Below are positions 9,053 through 18,028 of a DNA stretch of 64,000 nt, piece by piece; positions within the stretch are counted from its first letter, which is position 1, and every line of letters begins with the position of its first letter. Below the pieces are notes generated by a model. The model saw nothing but the letters and a program-made list of their open reading frames with translations, was not told where the DNA came from and searched no databases. The position numbers and the translations under genes are program-made. The stretch comes from Burkholderiales bacterium RIFOXYD12_FULL_59_19. Its GTDB lineage: Bacteria > Pseudomonadota > Gammaproteobacteria > Burkholderiales > Burkholderiaceae_C. The stretch covers positions 1 through 64,000 of the forward strand of contig MESQ01000058.1 of assembly GCA_001771065.1 (NCBI GenBank), written 5' to 3'.

Positions 9053-10504
9053 TCAGCTCCCATCGCCTCGACCAAGGATTTCTGTCAACACATGTTCACG
9101 GCTTTCGAACAGTTTTGGCAGTGGCTTGTTTAAAACCTCAGACACCTTGTTCAGGTCGTTTTTGGGCAAGGCGAGCAACAACCTGGGCACTTGTCTGGAT
9201 TGATTCGCCAGGTCGTTCAGGGTCATGACGCCCGCTTGCCCGCGCGAATAAAACGTGGCAGAAAACGGTATCTCGTTCAAATAAACCAGTTGCTCCCCGG
9301 CCCGCATCTGCTGCGTGGCGTAGGTCACCAGGTGTTTCTCGGTTTTGAGCCGCAAGGGCTGCACCGTGACCAGCACCATGTAGGCCGTGACGCCCAGCGG
9401 CACCAGCCAGGTCAGGGCCATCCGCATGCGTTTGGCTACCTTGTTTTCAGGCGGTGTTGTACTCAGCGCAAGCGCCATCAACAGGCAAAAGGGCGCCAAC
9501 GCGGGCAGCATATAGGTCCACAAAATATTGCCTGACAACGTAAAGAACGCGGGGGTAAACAAGGCCCAGGCGAGCAAGTAGGCCTTGTCCGGGTCGTGCC
9601 GTGTTTGCCACAGCGCCGACCTTTGTACCGGGTTGATGACCCGGCGCAGCAGCATGACCAGGGCCACCAGGCCCCAGGGGAAGGCGGCCACCAGCGCCTC
9701 GCCCCAGATCGCCCCCTTCATCCGTTTGTGCGCCACCCCATACAAGTCGCCGGCCCAGCCGGAATCGATAAAACGCAAAAAATGTTCGCCAACCAGAAAG
9801 TAGTTCAGAAAGCCCGGGGTTTTGTTTTCGGCCAGCAGGTACCAGGGTACGCTCAGCATCAGCATCAGCGCCAGTCCGGAGAACCAGGGCATCTTGGTGA
9901 ACGAGGCCCTGATGGACGGGTAAAAAATCAACAGCGGCAGCATGGGCCCGGCCACCAGCACCAGCATGAGCGGCCCCTTGGCCAGCAAACCAATGGCCAT
10001 GGCCACAAAAAAACCATAACGCCAGACCGGCCTGGGTTCTTTGGCGGCCATGGCCAGGGCCACCATGGCCCAGGTGGTGGCGAACGCCAAAAAGGGGTCG
10101 GTGAGCACGGCGCCGGCGGCAATAAACACCAGCGCACACGAGGCGTAAACGAGTAAGGCGGCCTGCGCAACGCGCGCACCAAAATAAGACCTGGCAAAAG
10201 TAAAAATCAAAGCCATACTGCCCACAGTGGCCAACCAGGAGGGTAGCCGGACGGCGAACTCGGTCACCCCCAAGAGCTTGAACGCAAGCGCCTCAGTCCA
10301 GAAAGACAGCGGGGGTTTGCCCCAAAAGGGCTGGTCCGGGGTAAACCACGGTGTGATCCAGTCGCCCCGTAGCGCCATCAGGCGCGCCACTTCGGCATAA
10401 CGGGGCTCGGAGGTGCCTGACAGCGGCATCCACGCCATGGTGACCAGACGCAGCACCAGGATCACACCCAGCGCCCACCACCAGTGGCTAAGGCGCTGGC
10501 GCAT
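9053..10504 (-). CDS. ArnT-like GT39/GT83 membrane glycosyltransferase
   Basis: 483 residues with about 11-12 hydrophobic segments. The first periplasmic loop carries SGTSEPRYAEVARLM and WGKPPLSFW, typical of the ArnT/PMT-like GT-C superfamily in which an acidic residue in this loop is catalytic. Such enzymes move a sugar from a polyprenyl phosphate to lipid A, LPS core or other acceptors on the outer face of the inner membrane. The start at 10502-10504 overlaps the end of the upstream GT2 gene by 17 nt. That gene would supply the polyprenyl-phosphate sugar, so the two form an ArnC/ArnT-like pair. Acceptor and sugar are unknown. Confidence 0.82.
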   Translation of the reverse strand: MRQRLSHWWWALGVILVLRLVTMAWMPLSGTSEPRYAEVARLMALRGDWITPWFTPDQPFWGKPPLSFWTEALAFKLLGVTEFAVRLPSWLATVGSMALIFTFARSYFGARVAQAALLVYASCALVFIAAGAVLTDPFLAFATTWAMVALAMAAKEPRPVWRYGFFVAMAIGLLAKGPLMLVLVAGPMLPLLIFYPSIRASFTKMPWFSGLALMLMLSVPWYLLAENKTPGFLNYFLVGEHFLRFIDSGWAGDLYGVAHKRMKGAIWGEALVAAFPWGLVALVMLLRRVINPVQRSALWQTRHDPDKAYLLAWALFTPAFFTLSGNILWTYMLPALAPFCLLMALALSTTPPENKVAKRMRMALTWLVPLGVTAYMVLVTVQPLRLKTEKHLVTYATQQMRAGEQLVYLNEIPFSATFYSRGQAGVMTLNDLANQSRQVPRLLLALPKNDLNKVSEVLNKPLPKLFESREHVLTEILGRGDGS

Positions 10505-11534
10505 GGGACGGGTCCTCTGGCAAGGTCGGGGTGGCAGACGCTGCACGCGGGCTTTGCACCACGTCGCGCAGCACATACAGCGGGCGTTGTTTGGCCTCGA
10601 AATAGGTTTTGCCGACATATTCGCCGACCACACCAATCGACAGTAGTTGCACGCCGCCCAGGAAGGTGATGACCGCAATCAGGGACGGGTAGCCCCCCAC
10701 CTCATTGCCATGGATCAGAGCTCCCATCACAATCCACAAGCCGAAAGAAAAACCAATTAGCGCCGCCATCAGGCCCAGGCCGGTGGCCCAGCGCAGCGGC
10801 GCAATTGAGAATGAGGTAATGCCCTCAAAGGCCAGGCCGAACAGGCCCAGCACATTCCATTTGGTGTTGCCGGCGGCGCGTTCCTCGCGGTCATATTCGA
10901 TCACATGGGTGGGCAAACCCACCCAGGCGAACAGCCCTTTCATGTAGCGATTGCGCTCGGGCAATTGCTGCATGGCATGCACGGCGCGCCGGCTCATCAG
11001 GCGAAAGTCGCCGGTGTCGGCCGGGATTTCGATGTGGCTGAGGCGGTTCAGAAGGCGATAAAAAAGATGGGCGCTGAGCCGCTTGTGCCACGACTCGCCC
11101 GCACGCGAGCGGCGCTTCATGCTGACAATGTCAGAACCGGCGTGGAATGCCGCCAGCATGTGTTCGATCAGCTCGGGGGGGTCTTGCAGGTCGGCATCAA
11201 GCACCACCACCGCATCACCCACCGACAAATCCAGACCCGCCGTCAGAGCCGCCTCTTTGCCAAAGTTTCGGCTCAGTCGGGCGGCTTTGATTTCGGGATA
11301 CCTGGCCGCCAGTTCCACCAGGTACAGCCCGCTGCCGTCACGGCTGCCATCGTCGACCAGCACCAGTTCATAGCTGATGCCCAATGGCGCCAGCACACGG
11401 GTCAGCCGGTCATGGAGCAGGGGCAGTACCGCGAGCTCGTTATAAACCGGGATCACGATGGACAGCGCAACATGCTCCGTTGGCGCGGGTTCGGGCAGCC
11501 AGGGCCTGGATTCAGAACGCATGGGATTTGCCAT
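10488..11534 (-). CDS. GT2 polyprenyl-phosphate glycosyltransferase (ArnC/GtrB/DPM1-like)
   Basis: About 348 residues. The N-terminal GT-A domain has LSIVIPVYNE, LVLVDDGSRDGS and VVVLDADLQDPPE (the DxD-like metal site). It is followed by two C-terminal transmembrane helices (GLGLMAALIGFSFGLWIVM and YPSLIAVITFLGGVQLLSIG). This layout is that of GtrB/ArnC enzymes, which load a sugar onto undecaprenyl phosphate. The next gene overlaps and encodes the matching membrane transferase. The start is uncertain: ATG at 11532-11534 is used, an ATG 12 nt later is possible, and no convincing ribosome site precedes either. Confidence 0.85.
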   Translation of the reverse strand: MANPMRSESRPWLPEPAPTEHVALSIVIPVYNELAVLPLLHDRLTRVLAPLGISYELVLVDDGSRDGSGLYLVELAARYPEIKAARLSRNFGKEAALTAGLDLSVGDAVVVLDADLQDPPELIEHMLAAFHAGSDIVSMKRRSRAGESWHKRLSAHLFYRLLNRLSHIEIPADTGDFRLMSRRAVHAMQQLPERNRYMKGLFAWVGLPTHVIEYDREERAAGNTKWNVLGLFGLAFEGITSFSIAPLRWATGLGLMAALIGFSFGLWIVMGALIHGNEVGGYPSLIAVITFLGGVQLLSIGVVGEYVGKTYFEAKQRPLYVLRDVVQSPRAASATPTLPEDPSHAPAP

Positions 11535-11629
11535 TTTTAATACGGAGGAGGAATTTTCCAAAATGGCTGCATCTTACCGTCTGCCACCCGCGCGCTTGCG
11601 CGTGTTATCAGCGCCTGGTATTTGTTTCT

Positions 11630-12550
11630 ATGATGGAGGCCATGCGCAGAAAAATACCATCCCTCCAGGCGCTGGCCTGCTTCGAGGCGGCCGCCCGCCA
11701 CCAAAGCTACACCCGTGCCGCACAAGAGCTGGCGCTCACCCAGGGCGCGGTGTCGCGCCAACTCACCACATTGGAGGACTTTGTTGGCGTGGCGCTGTTC
11801 AAGCGCACACGCCATGGGGTTACGCTCACCGACCGGGGCCGCGACTACGCGGCGCAGGTGACTATCCGCCTGCAGGCGCTGGAGCAGGACACGCTGGATG
11901 TGATGAGCACGCAGGGGCGTGGCAGTGTGTTGCATCTGGCGGCCGTGCCCACCTTCGCCACGCGCTGGCTGATTCCGCGCTTGCCTGAGCTGAAAGCAGC
12001 ACAGCCTGATCTCACCGTGCACATCGAGACCCGCACCCGCCCTTTCATGTTTGCCGACACCCCGTTTGATTGCGCGCTATTTGCCGGCACGCCCGAGCAG
12101 GTTAACCAGTGGGCTGGCACCCTGGCCACCAAATTGGTCGACGAAGTGGTGTTGCCAGTGTGCCACCCTAGCCTGCTGCAAGGGCAGGGCAGTCTGTCCG
12201 CAGAGGCGCTCGTGGCGTTGCCCCTGTTGCAGCAAAGCACCCGCCCCGACGCGTGGCGGCAGTGGTTTGAGGCGCAAGGCGTGGCCGCGCCGCAGGCACT
12301 TTTGGGTGCACGTTTTGAGTTGTTTTCGATGACAGTGGCCGCCGCCGTGCACGGCATGGGCCTGGCGCTGGTGCCACGGCTATTGATCATGCAGGAGCTG
12401 GCGCGTGGCGACCTGGTGGTGGCCTGTGACCGACCGCTGGCAAATCAACGCGCCTATTACCTGGTACGACCCGTCGGACGGGACAACCCAGCGGCGACAC
12501 AGGCCTTTCTGGATTGGTTGCTTCTGGCCGCGACCGATTTGATGAACTGA
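11630..12550 (+). CDS. LysR-family regulator, GcvA-like
   Basis: About 306 residues. The N-terminal winged helix (IPSLQALACFEAAARHQSYT, then RAAQELALTQGAVSRQ) is of the GcvA subgroup, followed by the two-lobe effector domain (LHLAAVPTFATRWLIPRLP). GcvA-like regulators next to gcdH control glutaryl-CoA dehydrogenase in several proteobacteria. Here gcdH is two genes away on the other strand, so that role is only suggested. Three in-frame ATGs (11630, 11633, 11642) lie close together. The last has GGAGG only 2 nt before it, too close to be ideal, so the first is used. It is divergent from the GT2 gene. Confidence 0.82.
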   Translation: MMEAMRRKIPSLQALACFEAAARHQSYTRAAQELALTQGAVSRQLTTLEDFVGVALFKRTRHGVTLTDRGRDYAAQVTIRLQALEQDTLDVMSTQGRGSVLHLAAVPTFATRWLIPRLPELKAAQPDLTVHIETRTRPFMFADTPFDCALFAGTPEQVNQWAGTLATKLVDEVVLPVCHPSLLQGQGSLSAEALVALPLLQQSTRPDAWRQWFEAQGVAAPQALLGARFELFSMTVAAAVHGMGLALVPRLLIMQELARGDLVVACDRPLANQRAYYLVRPVGRDNPAATQAFLDWLLLAATDLMN

Positions 12551-12590
12551 TCTTATTCAACAGCGCTCATTTTTCAGAAAGCTGAGGCTC

Positions 12591-13790
12591 ATGCAACGCA
12601 CTTTGATCTGGGACCTTCCAACCCGACTCTTTCACTGGACTTTGGCGACATGTTTTTTGCTGGTGTGGCTCACCGGCGACGCCGATCGATGGCGTGCCAT
12701 TCACGTTTTTGTTGGTTATTTGATGCTCGGACTGGTCGGTTTTCGCCTGGTGTGGGGTGTTGTCGGCTCGCATTTCTCGCGCTTTGCCAATTTCTGGTTT
12801 GGCCCCGGGGAGGCCTTTCACTACCTGAAGCAGGTGGTGCAAGGTAACGCGCCCCGCCACCTGGGGCACAACCCCGCCGGCAGTCTGGCCATTTACCTGT
12901 TGTTGGTGCTGACGGTAGGGGTTGGCAGCACAGGCATCATGACTCTGGGGGGCGACGAGCAGCAGGGTATGGCGGCTGGCTGGTTTACTTTTGCACAAAT
13001 CCAGATGGTTAAAGAATGGCATGAACTCGCCGCCATCGCGATGCTGCTGATCGTTGGCGGTCACATTACTGGTGTGCTGGTGGAAAGTGTGCTGCACCGG
13101 GAAAACCTGGCGCGTTCGATGATCAACGGCTTCAAAATGGCAGCGCCTGGCACGCTCGCAGCCAAGCCGCATCGACTTGTGGCTGGTGTCATGTTGCTGG
13201 TTATTCTTGGTTCTGGTGGCTGGTGGTTTGACTACGCCATTGACAGGCATCTGGACCAACAAGCGGGTGTACTCAAGAAGGAAATGCGTGTTGGCACAGA
13301 GTCACATGTCAAGTTTGTCGGCGCGGTATTGCCTGACAACGAGCTTTGGCGTGATGAATGTGGCAGTTGTCATTCGGAGTTTTATCCTTCGCTGCTGCCC
13401 AGCCGCTCGTGGCAAAAAATCCTGGCAGAGCAGCATAGGCACTTTGGCAAGGACCTGATGCTTGATGTCCCCACGGTTGCAGAGGTACTGACATTTCTGA
13501 ATGAAAACTCTGCCGACAAACACCTTACCGAGGCGGCCTTCAAGATAGAACAATCGATTTCAAAAATCACCACGCCGCTGCGCGTCACCGAGACGCCTTA
13601 TTGGTTGAACAAGCACCGGGAGATCGGGTCCGATGTCTGGACCCGTCCGGCGGTCAGTGGCAAGAAAAATTGTGTCGCTTGTCACGAGGATGCCAAGGCG
13701 GGTACCTATGAAGACGCCGCCATGCATATCCCCGAAGCACCAGCCATGCCCAAGCCAGCGGGTGTCGCCGCGCCGTTAAGCAAGCCATGA
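12591..13790 (+). CDS. Cytochrome b561-type membrane domain fused to a dihaem cytochrome c domain
   Basis: 399 residues in two parts. Residues 1-180 are a four-helix b561/Ni-hydrogenase cytochrome b domain, starting IWDLPTRLFHWTLA with paired helix histidines (H15, H38, H144, H158) suited to b-haem. A fifth hydrophobic segment at about 197-215 anchors the periplasmic C-terminal half. That half has two CxxCH haem c sites, CGSCH at 257-261 and CVACH at 361-365, matching dihaem cytochrome c (DHC) proteins. In Rhodobacter and others DHC and its cytochrome b partner are usually separate genes. The protein probably moves electrons across the inner membrane; donor and acceptor are unknown. Confidence 0.8.
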   Translation: MQRTLIWDLPTRLFHWTLATCFLLVWLTGDADRWRAIHVFVGYLMLGLVGFRLVWGVVGSHFSRFANFWFGPGEAFHYLKQVVQGNAPRHLGHNPAGSLAIYLLLVLTVGVGSTGIMTLGGDEQQGMAAGWFTFAQIQMVKEWHELAAIAMLLIVGGHITGVLVESVLHRENLARSMINGFKMAAPGTLAAKPHRLVAGVMLLVILGSGGWWFDYAIDRHLDQQAGVLKKEMRVGTESHVKFVGAVLPDNELWRDECGSCHSEFYPSLLPSRSWQKILAEQHRHFGKDLMLDVPTVAEVLTFLNENSADKHLTEAAFKIEQSISKITTPLRVTETPYWLNKHREIGSDVWTRPAVSGKKNCVACHEDAKAGTYEDAAMHIPEAPAMPKPAGVAAPLSKP

Positions 13791-13892
13791 TGCCCTGCTT
13801 CACCCAGGACATCACTTACACCGGTACGTCCAGCACAGCGCCACCGTGCTAAGCTAAACGCCATTGACAACCCATACACAGGAGTGTTTTTT

Positions 13893-15029
13893 ATGCCCGG
13901 ACTTCTTCCCAATATCGACCCCGATGGCCTGCTCGAGTTCTCGGTGGTCTATACCGACCGTGCGCTTAACCACATGTCGCAATGTTTTCAGGGCGTGATG
14001 AAAGACATTTCCAGCATCCTCAAGGAGGTCTACCACGCCCCCTCGACGGTGCTGGTGCCGGGCAGCGGCACCTTTGGCATGGAAGCCGTGGCACGCCAGT
14101 TTGCCACCGGTAAAAAGACGCTGGTGATTCGCAATGGCTGGTTCAGCTACCGCTGGACGCAGATTTTTGACATGGGGCATATCCCGAGCGAGTCCATCGT
14201 GCTCAAGGCGCGCCGCGTGGGTGACGACAAACAGGCGCCGTGGATTCCCTGCCCAGTCGACGAGGTGGTGGCCAGCATTCGTGCCAACAAGCCCGATGTG
14301 GTGTTTGCCCCGCACGTCGAAACCGCCGCCGGCATGATCTTGCCCGACGACTACCTGAAAACCGTGGCTGACGCGGTGCATGAAGTCGGTGGCCTCTTTG
14401 TGCTGGACTGCATTGCCTCGGGCGCCATGTGGGTCAACATGGAAGCTACCGGCGTTGATGTGCTGGTGAGCGCACCACAAAAGGGCTGGAGCGGCTCGCC
14501 CTGCTGCGCCATGGTGATGCTCAGTGCCCGCGCTCGCGCTGCCATCGACGCCACCACCAGCACCAGCTTTGCCTGCGACCTGAAAAAATGGCTGCAGATC
14601 ATGGAGGCTTACGAAAAAGGTGGCCACGCCTACCACGCCACCATGCCGACCGATGCGCTCATGCGCCTGCGCGAGGTCATGCAGGAAACCCGCGCCTATG
14701 GTTTTGAGAAGGTTAAGGCTGAGCAGGCGGCGCTGGGCGCCAAGGTGCGTGCCTTGTTTGAGAGCCGCGGCATCCGAAGTGTCGCCGCCGAGGGTTTCAA
14801 GGCCCCCGGTGTGGTGGTGAGTTACACCCTTGACGCCGACATCCAGAACAGCAAAAAATTTCTGGCACTCGGCCTGCAAACTGCCGCCGGCGTGCCGTTG
14901 CAATGTGACGAACCGGCTGATTTTTCAAGCTTCCGCGTCGGTCTGTTTGGTCTGGAAAAACTGCACAACGCGGACCGCAGCGTGGCCCACCTGGCGGCAG
15001 CACTCGACGCCATGGGCATCGCTGCCTGA
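13893..15029 (+). CDS. Class V PLP-dependent aminotransferase (alanine--glyoxylate / 2-aminoethylphosphonate type)
   Basis: 378 residues of fold-type I aminotransferase class V. Features are VLVPGSGTFGMEAVARQFA near the N-terminus, LFVLDCIASGAMW with the PLP-ring aspartate, and the Schiff-base lysine in SAPQKGWSGSP. The ATG at 13893 follows GGAG with 8-nt spacing, so the upstream in-frame GTG at 13884 is rejected. The gene stands alone between the cytochrome gene and htpX. Family members convert serine, alanine or aminoethylphosphonate with glyoxylate or pyruvate, and the substrate cannot be decided here. Confidence 0.8.
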   Translation: MPGLLPNIDPDGLLEFSVVYTDRALNHMSQCFQGVMKDISSILKEVYHAPSTVLVPGSGTFGMEAVARQFATGKKTLVIRNGWFSYRWTQIFDMGHIPSESIVLKARRVGDDKQAPWIPCPVDEVVASIRANKPDVVFAPHVETAAGMILPDDYLKTVADAVHEVGGLFVLDCIASGAMWVNMEATGVDVLVSAPQKGWSGSPCCAMVMLSARARAAIDATTSTSFACDLKKWLQIMEAYEKGGHAYHATMPTDALMRLREVMQETRAYGFEKVKAEQAALGAKVRALFESRGIRSVAAEGFKAPGVVVSYTLDADIQNSKKFLALGLQTAAGVPLQCDEPADFSSFRVGLFGLEKLHNADRSVAHLAAALDAMGIAA

Positions 15030-15162
15030 GTTTGAAGGCGCCCGTTAAATGGGCACTTGATGTGGGGGAATTAATCATGCCCCGAGTTGATCGACGGGCC
15101 TTCACCACTACCATTCGCTCACCGAAACGGGGATTCCGTTTGAATCAGTGAAAAAGGAAAAC

Positions 15163-16038
15163 ATGAAACGCATTTTGTTGTTTGTTCTGACCAATGTGAT
15201 GGTGGTGGCGGTGCTCGGCATTGTGGCCAGCCTGCTCGGCGTGAACCGTTATCTGACGGCCAACGGCCTGGACCTGGGCGCCTTGCTGGGCTTTGCGCTG
15301 GTGATGGGTTTTGGTGGTGCCATCATTTCGCTGCTGATCAGCAAACCCATGGCCAAGTGGACTGCGGGTGTGCGCATCATCAACCAACCGGCCAACGTCG
15401 ATGAGGCCTGGATTGTCGAGACCGTGCGCAAGCTGGCTGACAAAGCCGGTATCGGCATGCCCGAAGTGGGCATTTTTGACGGTGCGCCCAATGCCTTTGC
15501 CACCGGAGCCTTCAAAAATTCGGCGCTGGTAGCCGTCAGTACCGGCTTGTTGCAGGGCATGACCCACGAGGAAATCGAAGCTGTGATTGCCCACGAGGTG
15601 TCCCACGTGGCCAATGGCGACATGGTCACCATGACGCTGATTCAAGGCGTGATGAATACTTTTGTGGTGTTTCTGAGCCGTGTCATTGGTTACGCGGTCG
15701 ATAGCTTCTTGCGCAAGGGCGACAGCCAAAATACCGGCCCAGGCATCGGCTACATGATCACCACCATCGTGCTTGACATCGTGCTCGGTTTTGCCGCCGC
15801 CATCGTGGTGGCTTGGTTTAGCCGCCACCGCGAGTTCCGTGCCGACGCGGGTGCCGCCCAATTGATGGGACGGCGTCAGCCCATGATCAACGCGCTGGCC
15901 CGTCTGGGCGGCTTGCAACCCGGTGAACTGCCCAAAAGCGTCGCTGCCTTTGGTATCACTGGTGGCATTGGCAAGCTGTTCTCAAGCCACCCGCCGATTG
16001 AAGACCGTATTACTGCACTGCAAAACGCGCAAGCTTGA
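15163..16038 (+). CDS. htpX: HtpX zinc metalloprotease
   Basis: 291 residues. Two N-terminal helices ([41 protein letters not shown]) are followed by the M48 zinc motif [10 protein letters not shown] and a second pair of hydrophobic segments. The downstream acidic ligand lies in [14 protein letters not shown]. HtpX degrades misfolded inner-membrane proteins alongside FtsH. ATG 15163 with AAGGAAAAC before it is preferred to the in-frame GTG at 15148. A perfect 6-bp inverted repeat (AAACGG/CCGTTT) lies just upstream at about 15125-15141 and may be regulatory or the end of an upstream transcript. Confidence 0.93.
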   Translation: MKRILLFVLTNVMVVAVLGIVASLLGVNRYLTANGLDLGALLGFALVMGFGGAIISLLISKPMAKWTAGVRIINQPANVDEAWIVETVRKLADKAGIGMPEVGIFDGAPNAFATGAFKNSALVAVSTGLLQGMTHEEIEAVIAHEVSHVANGDMVTMTLIQGVMNTFVVFLSRVIGYAVDSFLRKGDSQNTGPGIGYMITTIVLDIVLGFAAAIVVAWFSRHREFRADAGAAQLMGRRQPMINALARLGGLQPGELPKSVAAFGITGGIGKLFSSHPPIEDRITALQNAQA

Positions 16039-16070
16039 TGCCGAATCCGGTTGGGCGGACTTGTGTATGT

Positions 16071-16129
16071 TGTAGGGCGGACTTCAGTTCGCCAGGTCGA
16101 CTGAAGTCGACCCTATCAGCAACCCTACA
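16071..16129. repeat. Modular palindromic element A, covering the 3' end of the FAD-oxidoreductase gene
   Basis: The element is bounded by TGTAGGG (16071-16077) and its inverse CCCTACA (16123-16129). Inside are two palindromes: GGCGGACTTCAGTTCGCC (16076-16093) and GGTCGACTGAAGTCGACC (16095-16112), then CCTATCA. Related copies occur at 17957-18007, 21638-21717, 22581-22626 and 23091-23111. On the minus strand the element encodes the last 15 residues and the stop codon of the neighbouring oxidoreductase. Confidence 0.8.
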
Positions 16130-17853
16130 GAAGCCAGCTTGATGGCCAGTGCCTCAGCCACCTTGATGCCATCCACCCCGGCCGACAAAATCCCGCCCGC
16201 ATAACCCGCGCCTTCACCCGCCGGGTACAGGCCCCGGGTATTGATACTTTGAAAGTCATCCCCGCGCGGCATACGCAGCGGTGACGAGGTGCGGGTTTCC
16301 ACCCCGGTCAGCACCGCGTCGGGCATGTCAAAGCCCTTGATCTTTTGGCCAAACGCCGGTAGCGCCTCGCGCAGCGCCGCAATGGCGTAATGCGGCAGGG
16401 CGGGGTGCAAGTCGCCCAGCTTGACCCCGGGTTGGTAGGAGGGCAGCACAGCACCCAGCGTGGTTGACGCCTTGCCCGCGATGAAGTCGGCCACCAGTTG
16501 CCCTGGTGCCTCGTAGTTGCTGCCGCCCAGCACATAAGCGCCGGATTCGAGTTGGCGCTGCAGGTTGATACCCGCCAGTGGGTGCGTGGCGCCTGGGTGG
16601 GTTGCTTTCAGGCGCTCGGATTCTTCGGCATAACGCTGACCAGCGACAGGGCCAAAAGCTTGCACAAAGGCCGCTTCATCCTGGCAAAAGTCAGCGGGCT
16701 CAATGCCGACCACCATGCCCGCATTGGCGTTGCGCTCGTTGCGTGAGTACTGGCTCATGCCGTTGGTCACCACACGGCCGGGCTCGCTGGTGGCCGCTAC
16801 CACGGTGCCGCCGGGGCACATGCAAAAACTGTACACCGCGCGGCCGTTGCTGGCATGGTGCACCAGCTTGTAGTCGGCCGCACCCAGACTGGGGTGACCG
16901 GTGTGGCGGCCCCAGCGGGCGCGGTCGATCACGCTTTGCGGGTGCTCAATGCGAAAACCCACCGAAAACGGCTTGGCATCCACCGTCACGCCGCGCTCAT
17001 GCAGCATGGCAAAGGTGTCGCGTGCGCTGTGGCCCAGCGCCATCACCACCTGCTCAGCATGCAGCTCATACGATTGTCCGGTGGCCTGGTCCAGCACGCT
17101 GAGGCCACGCAGTTGGCGCTCGGCTGCATCTTCTTCCACCAGCACGTCGGTGACGCGTTGCTGAAAGCGGATTTCACCGCCCAACGCGATGATCTGGGCG
17201 CGCAGGTTTTCCACCACCTTGACCAGTTTGAAAGTGCCAATGTGCGGGTGCGACTCCACCAGAATCTCGGGTGGTGCGCCAGCCTTGACAAATTCTTCCA
17301 TCACCTTGCGCCCCAGATGGCGCGGGTCCTTGATCTGGCTCCACAGTTTGCCGTCGGAAAAGGTGCCGGCGCCGCCTTCGCCAAACTGCACATTGCTCTC
17401 GGGGTTGAGCACATGTTTGCGCCACAGGCCCCAGGTGTCCTGGGTGCGTTCGCGCACTTTTTTGCCGCGTTCCAGCACGATCGGCTTGAAGCCCATGTGG
17501 GCCAGAATGAGTGCTGCAAAAATGCCGCAGGGGCCAAAGCCCACCACCACCGGGCGCAGCGCCAGATCGGCCGGGGCCTGCGCCACCAACCGGTACGTCA
17601 TGTCGGGTGCGGGCACGATGTGCGGGGTGCCCGCGTGTTGTGCCAGCAAGCGGGCTTCCTGCGCTGGTTTGGTCAGCGTGGCATCAACGATGTAGACCAC
17701 CCGCACCTGGGCCTTGCGGGCATCAAAACTGCGTTTGAAGATATGCCACTCGGCCAGATCCTCTGGCTGGAGCGCCAGTGTTTTCAGGATGAGTGCGTTG
17801 AGGTCGTCAGGCGTGTGGTCAAGCGCGAGCTTGAGTTCGGAGATGCGGATCAT
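16084..17853 (-). CDS. NAD(P)/FAD-dependent oxidoreductase of the COG2509 type
   Basis: 589 residues. An N-terminal small domain is followed by a Rossmann motif (RPVVVGFGPCGIFAALILA), ERGKKVRERTQDTWGLW, the GEGGAGTFSDGKL loop and the C-terminal FAD-binding GLYPAGEGAGYAGGILSAGVDG. These fit the widely conserved but functionally uncharacterised FAD-dependent dehydrogenases (COG2509). The start is ATG 17851-17853; the in-frame TTG further upstream is not needed. The last 15 residues (from VGLLIG onward) are encoded by a dispersed palindromic element, so the natural C-terminus was probably shorter or different before the element arrived. Confidence 0.82.
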   Translation of the reverse strand: MIRISELKLALDHTPDDLNALILKTLALQPEDLAEWHIFKRSFDARKAQVRVVYIVDATLTKPAQEARLLAQHAGTPHIVPAPDMTYRLVAQAPADLALRPVVVGFGPCGIFAALILAHMGFKPIVLERGKKVRERTQDTWGLWRKHVLNPESNVQFGEGGAGTFSDGKLWSQIKDPRHLGRKVMEEFVKAGAPPEILVESHPHIGTFKLVKVVENLRAQIIALGGEIRFQQRVTDVLVEEDAAERQLRGLSVLDQATGQSYELHAEQVVMALGHSARDTFAMLHERGVTVDAKPFSVGFRIEHPQSVIDRARWGRHTGHPSLGAADYKLVHHASNGRAVYSFCMCPGGTVVAATSEPGRVVTNGMSQYSRNERNANAGMVVGIEPADFCQDEAAFVQAFGPVAGQRYAEESERLKATHPGATHPLAGINLQRQLESGAYVLGGSNYEAPGQLVADFIAGKASTTLGAVLPSYQPGVKLGDLHPALPHYAIAALREALPAFGQKIKGFDMPDAVLTGVETRTSSPLRMPRGDDFQSINTRGLYPAGEGAGYAGGILSAGVDGIKVAEALAIKLASVGLLIGSTSVDLAN

Positions 17854-17956
17854 TTTGCGTACCAAATAGGCTTGTGTTTATCAAGCAAGAGCACTGTATT
17901 TTAGAAGACCAATCCTTGAACCCTGTGGAGCGGACTGGTACCTGTAATGGTTCTTG

Positions 17957-18007
17957 TGGGGCGGACTTGCACCCCGCCATGGTCGACGGAAGTCGACCCC
18001 TATCAGA
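17957..18007. repeat. Modular palindromic element B
   Basis: TGTGGGG is followed by the palindromes GGCGGACTTGCACCCCGCC (17960-17978) and GGTCGACGGAAGTCGACC (17981-17998), then CCTATCAG. Same order of parts as element A: first palindrome, GGTCGAC palindrome, CCTATCA box. It lies between the FAD-oxidoreductase gene and cysK, close to the cysK stop codon. It may function as a transcription barrier. Confidence 0.75.
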
Positions 18008-18028
18008 AGCCGTGTTCGACTGAATAAA

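Noticed and set aside
11541-11988. Excellent ribosome site (GGAGGAGG) before an ATG at 11563 on the plus strand
   Set aside because: The frame it opens has no recognisable protein and runs out of frame across the LysR gene; probably chance sequence at a divergent promoter.
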